A stretch of 64,000 nucleotides of DNA. It comes from Sulfurimonas autotrophica DSM 16294 (GTDB taxonomy: Bacteria > Campylobacterota > Campylobacteria > Campylobacterales > Sulfurimonadaceae). Below, one piece after another: positions 44,109 to 54,223 of the stretch. Positions within the stretch are counted from its first letter, which is position 1; every line of letters starts with the position of its first letter. The stretch spans positions 1,488,001-1,552,000 of the forward strand of contig NC_014506.1 of NCBI RefSeq assembly GCF_000147355.1, read 5' to 3'. A program made the translations under genes and the position numbers. Under the pieces are notes generated by a model, which saw only the letters and a list, made by a program, of their open reading frames with translations, had not been told where the DNA came from and made no database searches.

Positions 44109-46667
44109 TTATTTTAATATTTTATCTATAATTTCAAAACTATTTTTTGAAAGCCCCTGTGTAGAAATTACACGCGAGAGCTCTTTTTTCATCAAATTTT
44201 GATTATGATTATTCATTTTATTACAAACTTTAAACGCTCCGCAGAGACCTGAAGCCATTTGCGGATTAATTTTATCTATCGCTATGATTTTATCGGCCAA
44301 AAATTTATACCCGCTTCCGTCTTTAGCATGAAAATATTTATGGTTTCTTGCGAATGAGCCGACTAAAGAGCGCACAAGATTTGGAACTTTTTCATCATAT
44401 ACTTTATCTCTTTGCAGTTTTTCAACACGTTCTAACACATCATATCTGCTTGAAGATGCCAGAATAGCAAAATACTTATTCATAACAAGTGTTTCATCTT
44501 TATATTTGTTATAAAAATCTTGTAATGCAACTTCCGCATAGTTTACATGTAAGTTCTCCAATACATCCAAGGCTACAATTCTGTCTGTCATTGTCAAAGA
44601 CTCTTCATACTGCTTTTGAGCCAGCTGTGCGACCTCATCACTTTTAAGTGCAAAGAGAATTTTCAACACTCTGTTTTTAATAGCCCGCTTTGCTATATAT
44701 TCTGCATCTAAGCTCATTGATGCAGGGAAATGATTTTTCTTGTAAATATCCAAAAGTTTATTTTTGAATTTTTGGGCTATTATTTTGAGTAATTTGTCTT
44801 GTGCCGTATATATTACATCAAAATCAATTTTTTCCTGAAGCTGCATAATTGCAGAAACCGAAGGTAATTCCAAAAGCAGTGCCTTGTAAGATAAATCAAC
44901 GTCTAAATCCAGTAAATAGCCATAAGCCTGTACAAATGCTTTGTCAATTTCATCTGAAGATATCAGCTTGTTTATCGTCTGTAATGCAAAGTTTTGCGTC
45001 GCTTCATACTGCGTAAAACTGTTTGTATCGTATTGCATCAAAAAGTCATATTCACTCTTTTTTTGCTCTATGATAATCGGTGCAGAAAAATCCCGATTGA
45101 TTGAGAGCACAGGTTTCGTCTCAAAATTTTCAAAGACGAATGTTTCATGCTCTTTTGAAACTATGAGTGTTTTTACCAAAACTTCTTTACCCTCTTCATC
45201 AAGCAGTCCCATTTTCAATGGATAGTAATAAGGCTTTTGTTTTCTATCCTCAAGTGTATCCGGAATTATTTGCGTTAAAGAGAGTTTATATGTTCCGTTA
45301 GCAAAAGACTCTTCGACTTTAAGACGAGGCGTTCCGCTTTGATGGTACCAAGTCTTGAAAGCTTCAAGGTTAATATCTCCGCCCTTACTCATTGCCCATA
45401 AAAAATCATCTGTCGTCACTGCCTGTCCGTCAAAAGTTTCAAAGTACAAATCAGTCGCCTTTGCATACTTTTTCTCACCCAAAAACGTATGCACCATGCG
45501 TATAACTTCAGCCCCTTTTTCATACACAGTCGCCGTATAAAAATTATTCATAGATATATAAGACTCCGGCTGAATCGGATGACGCGTTGGGGAAGCATCT
45601 TCTACAAACTGCCGCTCTCTGAGTGCTTTTACATCTTCTATGCGCTGCACCTCAGCTGAATTCATATCTGCTGAAAAGCATTGGTCACGAAATACTGTCA
45701 GTCCCTCTTTGAGTGTCAATTGGAACCAGTCTCTACATGTAATACGGTTTCCTGTCCAGTTATGAAAATATTCATGGGCTATTACACTCTCAATCCCCAT
45801 AAAATTTGCATCCGTTGCAGTATCCATATCTGCCAAAACATAGGCTGAGTTAAAGATATTAAGCCCTTTGTTTTCCATAGCTCCCATGTTGAAACTGTCT
45901 ACCGCCACAATATTGTAAATTTCCAAATCATATTCGCGGCCGTATTTTTTTTCATCCCACTTCATTGCCTCTTTGAGTGAACGCATTGCATGATGGCACT
46001 TGTTTTCATTGCCTAAATCACAGTAAATATTTAAAACGATTTTATTACCGCTCATTGTGACAAACTCATCACTTATACTGCCTAAATCACCTGCAACAAG
46101 AGCAAAAAGATACGAAGGTTTCGGGTGCGGATCATGCCATGTTACCCCGTGGCGTTCATCAAAACTCTCATGACACTTTATTTTATTGCCGTTACTAAGC
46201 AAAATCGGATATTTTTTCTTGTCTGCGACAACCGTCGTTGTAAAAACACTCATAATATCAGGACGGTCAAGATAAGGCGTTATACTTCTAAAGCCCTCAG
46301 GCTCATTTTGTGTACAGAAAATATCACCTGATTTATACAAGCCTTCGAGTTCTGTATTATTTTGCGGGTATATTTTGTTTTTTATTTTTATTTCAAATTC
46401 GGTCGGAACATTTATAATAGTGAGATTCTCTTCTTCTATAATATAACGACTCTCCTGTAGTTTCAAGCCGTTTAAAGAGACTTCCAAGAGCTCCAAACTG
46501 ACCGCATCAAGCTTTAAATCTTTTTCATTCGTATCTGCTTTTGTTATCTGCATGCTATTTGTTACAATAGTCTCTTCTTCAAACAACTCAAACGTTAAAT
46601 CTACCGTTTTTATTGCATACGCAGGTTTCTTGTAATCTTTTAAATATTTTGTTTGTGCTTTGCTCAT
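44109..46667 (-). CDS. pepN: aminopeptidase N
   Basis: M1-family zinc metallopeptidase of 852 residues, cytoplasmic. The exopeptidase motif GAMENKGLN (about 257-265) and the zinc site VIAHEYFHNWTGNRITCRDWF (about 289-309) with HEXXH and the downstream Glu are intact. It resembles the E. coli PepN type (870 residues). It overlaps the rhlE stop by one base, so it is coupled to the helicase gene upstream. Confidence 0.96.
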   Translation of the reverse strand: MSKAQTKYLKDYKKPAYAIKTVDLTFELFEEETIVTNSMQITKADTNEKDLKLDAVSLELLEVSLNGLKLQESRYIIEEENLTIINVPTEFEIKIKNKIYPQNNTELEGLYKSGDIFCTQNEPEGFRSITPYLDRPDIMSVFTTTVVADKKKYPILLSNGNKIKCHESFDERHGVTWHDPHPKPSYLFALVAGDLGSISDEFVTMSGNKIVLNIYCDLGNENKCHHAMRSLKEAMKWDEKKYGREYDLEIYNIVAVDSFNMGAMENKGLNIFNSAYVLADMDTATDANFMGIESVIAHEYFHNWTGNRITCRDWFQLTLKEGLTVFRDQCFSADMNSAEVQRIEDVKALRERQFVEDASPTRHPIQPESYISMNNFYTATVYEKGAEVIRMVHTFLGEKKYAKATDLYFETFDGQAVTTDDFLWAMSKGGDINLEAFKTWYHQSGTPRLKVEESFANGTYKLSLTQIIPDTLEDRKQKPYYYPLKMGLLDEEGKEVLVKTLIVSKEHETFVFENFETKPVLSINRDFSAPIIIEQKKSEYDFLMQYDTNSFTQYEATQNFALQTINKLISSDEIDKAFVQAYGYLLDLDVDLSYKALLLELPSVSAIMQLQEKIDFDVIYTAQDKLLKIIAQKFKNKLLDIYKKNHFPASMSLDAEYIAKRAIKNRVLKILFALKSDEVAQLAQKQYEESLTMTDRIVALDVLENLHVNYAEVALQDFYNKYKDETLVMNKYFAILASSSRYDVLERVEKLQRDKVYDEKVPNLVRSLVGSFARNHKYFHAKDGSGYKFLADKIIAIDKINPQMASGLCGAFKVCNKMNNHNQNLMKKELSRVISTQGLSKNSFEIIDKILK

Positions 46668-47938
46668 TATTTTGCATCCCGTTTGGTCGTTTTTCTCTTT
46701 TTCTTTGAAACCATACCTGTCGTATTTTTATTATATTGACGCACTTTTTTATTGTCAGGTTTTTTATGCTCAGCTTTGAGTTTGACTTCATCCACATCTT
46801 TTCTACGAATATTGGGATCAGGTTCAAAACCTTCAACAGTTTCTTGCGGTATTTTTTGACCTATAAGCTTTTCTATATCTTTTATGTCATACTTTTCATA
46901 AATATCTATAAGTGAAATCGCTTCACCCTCACGTCCTGCACGCCCTGTTCTTCCTACCCGATGCACATAATCTTCCGGGATTGACGGTAGTTCATAGTTG
47001 ATCACATACGGCAGTTCTTCTATGTCTAGCCCGCGTGAAGCAATGTCTGTTGCCACTAAAACCCTAATTTTTCCCTCTTTAAACTGGTTAAGCGTTTTAA
47101 GACGGTTTGCTTTTGTTCTGTCGCCGTGAATCACGCCGCATTTTAATCCGTCTTTTTTCAACTCTTCGCTCAGTGCATCAGCACTGACTTTAGTTCTGGT
47201 AAAAACCAAAACCTGAGGAAAATTTCTTGAACCTATCAAGTAAGCCAAAAGCTCGGCTTTTCTTACAGTATCTACAAGATATGCCACTTGATTAATAGTA
47301 TCAACTGTTGTATTTTTCTTCGCTGTTTCGATAAATGCAGGCTTCGTTAAAATAAGCTTAGAAAGTTTTCGTACCTTATCACTAAATGTAGCGGAAAAAA
47401 GAAGTGTTTGATGTCTTTTTGGCAGCAGCGGATGAATTTTTCGAATATCTTTGGTAAATCCCATATCTAACATTCTGTCGGCCTCATCAAGTACAAACAC
47501 TTCTACATCTTTAAGGCTTAATCCATTTTCTATATGTTCAAGTAATCGTCCCGGTGTGGCTATAACAATCTCCGTCCCTTTTTTCAAGGCCTCGCGTTGC
47601 TTTTGTAAATCTTTACCACCAACTAAAATTGTTGTTTTTATATCCATATACTTGGAGTACGCAGTAATATCCTCATAGATTTGTATACTCAATTCTCTTG
47701 TAGGAGAAAGTATTATGGCACGTACACCTTTGCTTTCAACATGCTTACGCATTTTTTGCAGTATCGGCAATGCAAAAGCAGCCGTCTTACCTGTCCCGGT
47801 TTGAGCTGTAGCAAAAACATCTTTTTTTCCCAGCACCAAGGGAATAGCTCTTGTTTGAACAAGTGTTGGCTCTTTATAGCCCAAATCGTTTATAGCATCA
47901 AGCAACGGCTTAAAAATTCCCAGCTTTTCAAATGACAT
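46667..47938 (-). CDS. rhlE: DEAD-box RNA helicase RhlE
   Basis: ATP-dependent RNA helicase, 423 residues. The Q motif and FEKLGIFKPLLDAI start, motif I AQTGTGKTAAFALP (about 40-53), motif Ia PTRELSIQI, motif II VLDEADRMLDMGF, motif III SATFS and motif VI HRVGRTGRAGREG are all present. The tail is basic (KKKRKTTKRDAK), typical of RhlE. It heads the rhlE-pepN unit and diverges from the GGDEF/EAL gene. Confidence 0.95.
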   Translation of the reverse strand: MSFEKLGIFKPLLDAINDLGYKEPTLVQTRAIPLVLGKKDVFATAQTGTGKTAAFALPILQKMRKHVESKGVRAIILSPTRELSIQIYEDITAYSKYMDIKTTILVGGKDLQKQREALKKGTEIVIATPGRLLEHIENGLSLKDVEVFVLDEADRMLDMGFTKDIRKIHPLLPKRHQTLLFSATFSDKVRKLSKLILTKPAFIETAKKNTTVDTINQVAYLVDTVRKAELLAYLIGSRNFPQVLVFTRTKVSADALSEELKKDGLKCGVIHGDRTKANRLKTLNQFKEGKIRVLVATDIASRGLDIEELPYVINYELPSIPEDYVHRVGRTGRAGREGEAISLIDIYEKYDIKDIEKLIGQKIPQETVEGFEPDPNIRRKDVDEVKLKAEHKKPDNKKVRQYNKNTTGMVSKKKRKTTKRDAK

Positions 47939-48061
47939 CTTCTTCCCTTAATTCATATATGTAATTTTAGCATATTTTATAATTTTTGTATCACATTTTT
48001 TTTATAAATTAGATAATAAAATTTAATACTTGATTAAGCAATATTTGTGATATTTTTGTGA

Positions 48062-48067
48062 TATAAT
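48062..48067 (+). promoter_or_regulatory. -10 box for the GGDEF/EAL gene
   Basis: TATAAT, 18 bases before the ATG at 48086, preceded by T-rich DNA. Confidence 0.45.
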
Positions 48068-48085
48068 TAGAGAAAAAGTAGCCCA

Positions 48086-49942
48086 ATGATTCAAGCTTAT
48101 AAAAATTACTTACATAAACTGCTCAACTCCAATACCAATGAAGTAAGTGCAAATGAGTTAAAAGAAGCTTCAATTCTTATTGTACCGATGATAATCGGGC
48201 CTGTTAGCCTTATATGGGCACTTATTTATGCCATTTTTGGGCAATATATACCGGCAGCTATTCCTCTTTTTTATGCACTTGTATCTTTTTTAAACATTTG
48301 GTGCTATAAAAGAAATGGTAATCTTTTAGTAGTTCAAAAAGTACAAATGTTTTTAGTTCTCTTTCTTCCTTTTTTTCTCATGTGGTCATTAGGCGGTTTT
48401 GCGCAAGGAAGCTACGTTATGATATGGGCATTTTTTGCGCCTGTCGCTTCTCTTGTACATGATAAAAAAGAAAATTCGCTCGACTGGCTTTATGCTTTTA
48501 TAGCTTTAGTCGTCTTATCTGTAATTCTGGATCCAATTCTTATAAAGACATATCACCATACCATACCACCTTTTGCGCAGGAAATTTTCTTTTTCCTCAA
48601 TATAACCGCTGCACTCAGTGGCATATATATTCTACTTAAATATTTTATACGCAAAACAGATATTTCTACAAAACAAAAACTTAAAGACAAGCATAACGAA
48701 TTAATGGAATACACACAAGATGAGTTAACAAAGATGTTTTACACAGATGCTTTAACGGGACTTCCAAACAGACGTGCCCTTATTGAAGCAAAAAAAGAAG
48801 AAAAACATTTCTCCTTGCTACTAATAAATATAGATACCTTTAGTCAAATCAATGACCTCTATGGAGAAAAATTTGGAGATAAAGTTCTTGTTGAGTTTAG
48901 TAAATTTTTATTAGAAAACCTTAAAAAGAATCCTGAGTGCAAATTCTTTAGACTCAACGGTGATGAATTCGTTCTTCTTTCTAAAGAAACAAACCATGAT
49001 GCGATCAAACATAATGTAGAACTTCTCATTCATGGTATACACCAACATCCCTTACATATTGATGGTCAAGACATTTATTTAAATATTACAGTCGGGGTCT
49101 CTTTTGAAGAAACAGAGCTTCTTCTTCCAACAGCAAATATGGCACTTAAACTTGCCAAAAAAGAGTCAAAAAACATCATCTTTTATAGTGATGAAGCTTC
49201 CTTAAATGAAGAATATGAAAATAATTTAAAATGGATACAAGAGATAAAAGATGCTATTTTGGAAGATAGAATAGTCATGTATTTTCAACCCATTATGGAT
49301 AACAGCACAAATACAATAAATAAGTATGAATCACTGATACGACTAGTGGACAGACAAGGCAATATAATTACCCCATGGCATTTCTTAGAAATCGCCAAAA
49401 AAGCAAAACTCTATAAAAAACTGACAAAAATTGTTGTTAAAAAAAGCTTTGATGCCTTTAAAGACAATACTTATGAATTTTCTGTGAATCTAACTATTGA
49501 AGATATTTTAGACAAAGACATAAAATCTTTTATTTTTAACATGTTAGAAGAATATAATATCGGCAATAGAGTCATTTTTGAAATTGTAGAGAGTGAAAGT
49601 ATAGAAGATTTTGATGAAATCGAAAAGTTTATACATGAAGTAAAAAAATATGGCTGTAAAATTGCTATAGATGATTTTGGAACCGGGTATTCAAACTTTG
49701 AGTACCTTATGAAACTTCAAGCTGATTTTATAAAAATAGACGGTAGTATCATCCGCACAATTGTTGAAGATAAGCGTTCTGAAATTCTCACGTCCGTAAT
49801 TGTCGCCTTTGCAAAAGAGATGAACATCAAAACCATTGGTGAATACGTCGAGACAAAAGCTATACAAGATAAACTTGTAGAATTAGGTGTCAATAAGTCA
49901 CAAGGTTATTATTTTGACAAACCTAGAGCAGAAATTAAATAA
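48086..49942 (+). CDS. membrane GGDEF/EAL cyclic-di-GMP protein
   Basis: A 618-residue protein with five or six N-terminal membrane helices (about 25-195), a GGDEF domain (about 215-370) and an EAL phosphodiesterase domain (about 385-615). The GGDEF signature is degenerate (RLNGDEFVLL, Asn in the first position), so cyclase activity is doubtful. The EAL domain has KYESLIRL for the EAL box (Ser in the middle) but keeps the metal-binding EIVESES and AIDDFGTGYSNFEYL, KIDGSIIR and the final Glu (TIGEYVE). It probably acts as a phosphodiesterase. Confidence 0.9.
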   Translation: MIQAYKNYLHKLLNSNTNEVSANELKEASILIVPMIIGPVSLIWALIYAIFGQYIPAAIPLFYALVSFLNIWCYKRNGNLLVVQKVQMFLVLFLPFFLMWSLGGFAQGSYVMIWAFFAPVASLVHDKKENSLDWLYAFIALVVLSVILDPILIKTYHHTIPPFAQEIFFFLNITAALSGIYILLKYFIRKTDISTKQKLKDKHNELMEYTQDELTKMFYTDALTGLPNRRALIEAKKEEKHFSLLLINIDTFSQINDLYGEKFGDKVLVEFSKFLLENLKKNPECKFFRLNGDEFVLLSKETNHDAIKHNVELLIHGIHQHPLHIDGQDIYLNITVGVSFEETELLLPTANMALKLAKKESKNIIFYSDEASLNEEYENNLKWIQEIKDAILEDRIVMYFQPIMDNSTNTINKYESLIRLVDRQGNIITPWHFLEIAKKAKLYKKLTKIVVKKSFDAFKDNTYEFSVNLTIEDILDKDIKSFIFNMLEEYNIGNRVIFEIVESESIEDFDEIEKFIHEVKKYGCKIAIDDFGTGYSNFEYLMKLQADFIKIDGSIIRTIVEDKRSEILTSVIVAFAKEMNIKTIGEYVETKAIQDKLVELGVNKSQGYYFDKPRAEIK

Positions 49943-49992
49943 AATATGGATATAATTTTTATACAAATAAAATAAACTATATAAGTATAAAA

Positions 49993-50481
49993 ATGATAAG
50001 AAAAACACTCAAAAAGACTTCCAAACATAAAAAATTAAGAGACTTTATAAAAAAGTATAAAATTCCCATAGAATACCTCTCCACAAATCGTAAAATGATT
50101 TCCCGCGGTGTATTAATAGGGCTCTTTATTGCCTTTATTCCTATGCCTATGCAGATGGCAGCAGTTTTACTTTTTGTTCCCTTTGTAAAGTTTAATGTCC
50201 CTGTAGCACTTGCTATGTGCTGGCTGAGTAATCCCTTTACTATGCCGCCGATGTACTATATGGAGTATTTGACCGGTTCATTTTTACTCGGCATACAACC
50301 TGAACCAGTACAAATGACAATGGAGTGGTTTTCAAACAACTTAGACAATATTTTTGTTCCTCTCTATTTTGGAACTGCCATCTATTCAATTTTCGGTTCT
50401 CTGATTGGATACTTTTTGGTTAATTATTTATGGAAATTATCAGTACACGAAGATAGAAAAAAACACCACTTAGACAGATAG
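49993..50481 (+). CDS. DUF2062 membrane protein
   Basis: A 162-residue protein with a basic N-terminus (RKTLKKTSKHKKLRDF) and three hydrophobic helices, including RGVLIGLFIAFIPMPMQMAAVLL (about 37-59) and the SNPFTMPPMYYMEY block diagnostic of DUF2062. The function is unknown. It is 50 bases after the GGDEF/EAL gene on the same strand, and its end overlaps the convergent lgt by 12 bases. Confidence 0.88.
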   Translation: MIRKTLKKTSKHKKLRDFIKKYKIPIEYLSTNRKMISRGVLIGLFIAFIPMPMQMAAVLLFVPFVKFNVPVALAMCWLSNPFTMPPMYYMEYLTGSFLLGIQPEPVQMTMEWFSNNLDNIFVPLYFGTAIYSIFGSLIGYFLVNYLWKLSVHEDRKKHHLDR

Positions 50482-51264
50482 TGAATTTTTGCTTTTTTTA
50501 TAGCTGTAAATCATAAAAACAATGCCCACAAGTAAAAACGGAATGCTCAGGAGCTGCCCCGTACTGAGGCCAATACCAAGTGAATAGTCTGCCTGCTTTA
50601 CTTTTACAAATTCAATCAAAAACCTTGCACTAAATACTAAAACAAGAAAAAATCCGAATAAGAAGCCTTTTTGAAGCTGTTTGTAATTTTTTATATATAT
50701 ATATGTCAGAAGAAAAAAAATGGCGAGGTAAGAAAATGCTTCATAAAGCTGTGCAGGATGTCTCGGCAGTGAATCCACTCTCGAAAAGACAACAGCCCAA
50801 GGCAAATCACTCGGCTTACCAATAATTTCAGAGTTCATAAAATTTCCCATACGAACAAAAAAGCCAAAAAGTGCCGTGGGAACAACAAGACGGTCAACAA
50901 GCCATAAAAAATCTATTTTATATTTTTTACATCCAAGGTACAGAGCAAGAAGCACACCCAAACCGCCGCCATGTGAAGCAAGTCCGCCTTCCCACACTGC
51001 AAAAATTCTCATAGGATGCGCCAAATAATAATCAGGGTCGTAAAAAAGGCAGTGCCCGAGTCTTGCACCGACAACAATACCGATAATGGCATATAAAAAG
51101 AGCGGCTCAATTGTGCTTTCGTCTTTATTTTCCAGACGATACACCCATTTCATAAACTCTAAGCCTGAAAGTATTGCCGCTGCAAATAAAAGCCCGTACC
51201 AATGTACCTGAAGTGGTCCAAATGAAATTAAAACAGGGTCAATATTCCATACAAAATGATGCAT
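50470..51264 (-). CDS. lgt: prolipoprotein diacylglyceryl transferase
   Basis: Inner-membrane enzyme that transfers diacylglycerol to the lipobox Cys. The 264 residues carry seven hydrophobic helices and the Lgt signature FVRMGNFMNSEIIGKPSDLP (about 137-156), with the conserved Arg, Asn and Glu, plus HGGGLGVLLAL and RHPAQLYEA. One base separates it from the Fe-S protein gene upstream, in the unit hemN, Fe-S protein, lgt. Confidence 0.97.
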   Translation of the reverse strand: MHHFVWNIDPVLISFGPLQVHWYGLLFAAAILSGLEFMKWVYRLENKDESTIEPLFLYAIIGIVVGARLGHCLFYDPDYYLAHPMRIFAVWEGGLASHGGGLGVLLALYLGCKKYKIDFLWLVDRLVVPTALFGFFVRMGNFMNSEIIGKPSDLPWAVVFSRVDSLPRHPAQLYEAFSYLAIFFLLTYIYIKNYKQLQKGFLFGFFLVLVFSARFLIEFVKVKQADYSLGIGLSTGQLLSIPFLLVGIVFMIYSYKKSKNSLSV

Positions 51265-51265
51265 A

Positions 51266-52549
51266 TTAACTCTTGAGTGCTTCTGCTATAAGTTCAATCG
51301 GATTTTTAAAGACAGTCTCAACGCCTGCATTGTGCATAGAGTTGTTTATTTGCATACGGCAGGCACTACACTCTGCACTGACAATCTCCGCTTTTGTTTC
51401 TTTAATCATGGCAGCTTTAGGCACACCGGCTGCTTTGGCAAAGTGGTATTTTTCCGTCTGCATAGTAACACCACCGAATCCACAGCATAAATTAGGGTCG
51501 CTCATCTCAACAATTTTATAATTTTGACGAATGAGATTTCTCGGTTCTTCATGAATTCCCTGCATTTTTTTTGCATGACATGGGTCATGGTAAGTAACAA
51601 TAGGAGAAGCCTTTTTCTTTGATGCGAGCAGATGTTCCAAATGAGTATGGTGCTGCAGCCACTCTGTTGCCATAAAAACTTTGCTCATCACAGCTTTTGC
51701 ACGGGCTTTCCATTCCGGCTGGTCATGGAAGTAGTGTTCATAATCAATTTTAAGCATTGCGCTGCATGTAGCCTCAGGCACTATAATAGCCTCAACATCA
51801 TCAGCAAATTTTTCAAAATATTCGATATTGAACTTGGCATTGTAATCAACCGTATCAAAATCTCCTGTAAAATAGGCAGGAGCAGAACAGCACTTTTGAC
51901 TTTTTGCCAAAAATGCATCAATTTCAAGTGCTTTAAGTATCTCTAGCAGAGAATCTCCGACATTTTTATAGTTGTAATTTCCAAGACAGCCTATAAATAC
52001 AGCTACTTTTCTCTTCCCACCGTTATTGATATTTTCAGGATGAGAATTTAAAAAGGATGTTTTTGTCAAACTCGGCATCAATCTGTCTGATTTTATCATT
52101 GGCAGATTAAAACGCGATGTCATTGAATCTATATCGCTTTTTATCTTAAACCCGCAGGTTTGGAAGGTATAACCGAGCTTAAAAGCAATATCATTGAGCC
52201 ATCTGTGGCGAAGCAACAGAAAAAATGCTTTTTTATACCAGGCGATGCCGAATTTTTGTGCTATATCACTGCGCACCTGCTCTATTATCATATCTGTCGG
52301 CAGTGATTTTGGGCACACTTCCACACAGGCAGTACATAAAAAACATGACTCAAAAATACCTTTTGCCGTCTTGTCAAGTTCCAGATTCCCACGTTTATAA
52401 GCCCCTAAAAGGTCTATAAATCCACGTGGAGAAGTAACCTCATCAGCATTGACATTATGAATTGTACATACAGGAATACACTTCCCACACTTTATACAAT
52501 CATCAGCTATTGCATCAAAACTGAAAATATCTTCTACTCTTTTACTCAT
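51266..52549 (-). CDS. (Fe-S)-binding protein with two CCG domains (GlpC/GlcF/HdrD type)
   Basis: A 427-residue iron-sulfur electron-transfer subunit. Two 4Fe-4S ferredoxin motifs are near the N-terminus: CIKCGKCIPVC (about 18-28) and CFLCTACVEVCPKS (about 69-82). Two cysteine-rich CCG domains follow: GCLGNYNY with KCCSAPAYF, and YHDPCHAKK with LCCGFGG and ECSACRMQI. Such proteins pair with flavin dehydrogenases for glycolate, lactate or glycerol-3-phosphate, but none is adjacent, so the substrate cannot be named. It is two bases downstream of hemN. Confidence 0.85.
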   Translation of the reverse strand: MSKRVEDIFSFDAIADDCIKCGKCIPVCTIHNVNADEVTSPRGFIDLLGAYKRGNLELDKTAKGIFESCFLCTACVEVCPKSLPTDMIIEQVRSDIAQKFGIAWYKKAFFLLLRHRWLNDIAFKLGYTFQTCGFKIKSDIDSMTSRFNLPMIKSDRLMPSLTKTSFLNSHPENINNGGKRKVAVFIGCLGNYNYKNVGDSLLEILKALEIDAFLAKSQKCCSAPAYFTGDFDTVDYNAKFNIEYFEKFADDVEAIIVPEATCSAMLKIDYEHYFHDQPEWKARAKAVMSKVFMATEWLQHHTHLEHLLASKKKASPIVTYHDPCHAKKMQGIHEEPRNLIRQNYKIVEMSDPNLCCGFGGVTMQTEKYHFAKAAGVPKAAMIKETKAEIVSAECSACRMQINNSMHNAGVETVFKNPIELIAEALKS

Positions 52550-52551
52550 TC

Positions 52552-53922
52552 TTACACCGTCTTTGAAAATGTTTTATCGCTGCTTGCATGGCGTTTCATA
52601 TAGGCATCAAAAGGCATCGCTATATTTCTAATCAGCAGTGTTCCCGTTTGTGAACATGCTATGCACTCATCATTCATGATTATCAACTCTTCTTCCACAA
52701 AAGGTTTTAAGTCCAAAATAGCATCTTCAAAATATTTTTTAAATTCCAGTCCATATATAGCTTCAAAGCGTTTGATGTCGAGTTTAAAGTTACTCATCAG
52801 TTCCATAATGACATGCTGGCGTATCTGATCATCTTCACTTAATGCAACGCCACGTTCAAATGGAAGTTTTCCGGCATCTATCGCTTCTTCATACGATGGC
52901 ATATCTTTAAAATTCTGTGCATAATAATCAACGCCTTCACCGATTGAAGTGAGTCCCACACCTATTAAATCTGCACCGCCTTTTGTTGTATAGCCTTGGA
53001 AGTTTCTGTGCAGCTCACCCTTGTCTATGGCTTTAAAAAGTTCATCTTCAGATTTTGCAAAGTGATCCATACCGATCATTTTATAACCATTCTCTGTTAA
53101 AAAATCAATTGTATATTGCATAATTTGGAGCTTTTCATCAGGACGAGGCAGTGTTGTCTCATCAATCTTTCTCATTGTCTTTTTCAACCAAGGCACATGG
53201 GCATAATTAAATACCGCAAATCTGTCCGGGTTTAAAGTAAGCGCCAAAGAAAGCGTCTCTTTAAAGGTATCAAGTGTTTGAAAAGGCAGCCCGTAAATTA
53301 AATCAACATTGACCGAATGCATATTGTATTTTCGTGCCAAATCCATAGCATCTTTTGTAATGTTATAAGGCTGAACCCGATGCACAGCAATCTGCACTTT
53401 TTCATTAAAATCCTGCAAACCGAAACTTACACGGTTAAATCCATGCTCGCTCATGACTTTCATTTGGTCTTCATTGATGTGACGCGGGTCAATTTCACAA
53501 GAAATTTCGGCATCCGGCACAAAATTTGGAAAATATGATTTAATTTCACTTATAATTTCATCTAACTGGGCAGCGGAAAAAAATGTAGGTGTTCCCCCGC
53601 CAAAGTGCATTTGAATCACTTCACGGTTCATATCCAAATGCTTAGACAGAATTTTAAGCTCACGTTTTAAATAATCCATATAACGAATCATTTTATCTTC
53701 TTTAGAAGTAAATACAACATTACATCCGCAAAAATAACAGGCATTTTTACAAAATGGCAGGTGAAAATAGAGGCTCAAAGGACGTGAAGAGTCTTGTGTT
53801 TCTAATTTTTTCACATATTCATCATATCCGAATGCATCATTAAACTCCAATGCTGTCGGGTAAGACGTATAACGAGGTCCCGGTTTTGAGTATTTTGTAA
53901 ATTTTGCGAAATCTAATGCCAT
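52552..53922 (-). CDS. hemN: oxygen-independent coproporphyrinogen III oxidase
   Basis: Radical SAM heme-biosynthesis enzyme, 456 residues, matching E. coli HemN length. The start FTKYSKPGPRYTSYPTALEF, the cluster motif CKNACYFCGCNVV (about 58-70) with the extra HemN Cys, HFGGGTPTFFS and the C-terminal IRNIAMPFDAYM are family-typical. It heads the minus-strand unit with the Fe-S protein and lgt, beside a 300-base stretch filled with REP repeats. Confidence 0.97.
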   Translation of the reverse strand: MALDFAKFTKYSKPGPRYTSYPTALEFNDAFGYDEYVKKLETQDSSRPLSLYFHLPFCKNACYFCGCNVVFTSKEDKMIRYMDYLKRELKILSKHLDMNREVIQMHFGGGTPTFFSAAQLDEIISEIKSYFPNFVPDAEISCEIDPRHINEDQMKVMSEHGFNRVSFGLQDFNEKVQIAVHRVQPYNITKDAMDLARKYNMHSVNVDLIYGLPFQTLDTFKETLSLALTLNPDRFAVFNYAHVPWLKKTMRKIDETTLPRPDEKLQIMQYTIDFLTENGYKMIGMDHFAKSEDELFKAIDKGELHRNFQGYTTKGGADLIGVGLTSIGEGVDYYAQNFKDMPSYEEAIDAGKLPFERGVALSEDDQIRQHVIMELMSNFKLDIKRFEAIYGLEFKKYFEDAILDLKPFVEEELIIMNDECIACSQTGTLLIRNIAMPFDAYMKRHASSDKTFSKTV

Positions 53923-54025
53923 GTAATTTGTTCCTAATGCTAAATATTTCTTTGGATTATCTCTAAAAAGTGTTGAAGAATGGATAAAATAATAAACTTA
54001 TAATAAAAAAACGCCAAAAAGCCTA

Positions 54026-54117
54026 AATTTTTTCTGTAATCTTGCCTGCTCTTCGGAACCTAGGTTTTCAAACGCTAAAGCGTGACTTAAAAAACTAAAT
54101 TTTTTTCTTTAACCTTA
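54026..54117 (-). repeat. long REP variant plus the remnant of another
   Basis: The 301 bases between hemN and msbA hold no gene; they contain REP copies. At 54026-54046 a piece of a long copy remains (AAATTTTTTTCTGTAATC). At 54049-54117 lies a full long copy: CTTCGGAACCTAGGTT, then ACGCTAAAGCGT, a shortened A6/T7 hairpin, then AACCTTA. Confidence 0.88.
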
Positions 54118-54121
54118 CTTT

Positions 54122-54150
54122 CTCTTCGGAAGCAAGGTTTTAACCTTACC
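54122..54150 (-). repeat. short REP palindrome, GCAAGG type
   Basis: CTCTTCGGAAGCAAGGTTTT then AACCTTACC, with one arm mismatch. Directly tandem with the long copy on its left, and head-to-head with the copy at 54172 across CTTTAGGCTTTAAAGACG. Confidence 0.93.
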
Positions 54151-54171
54151 TTTAGGCTTTAAAGACGTATA

Positions 54172-54197
54172 GCCTAGGTTAAAACCCAGGTTCCGAA
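54172..54197 (+). repeat. short REP unit with mismatched arms after msbA
   Basis: GCCTAGGTTAAAACCCAGG then TTCCGAA; the left arm is CCTAGG type and the right arm is altered. The tail ends 26 bases from the msbA stop. Confidence 0.9.
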
Positions 54198-54223
54198 AAA
54201 CAAGACAACTTTATCTTACTTCT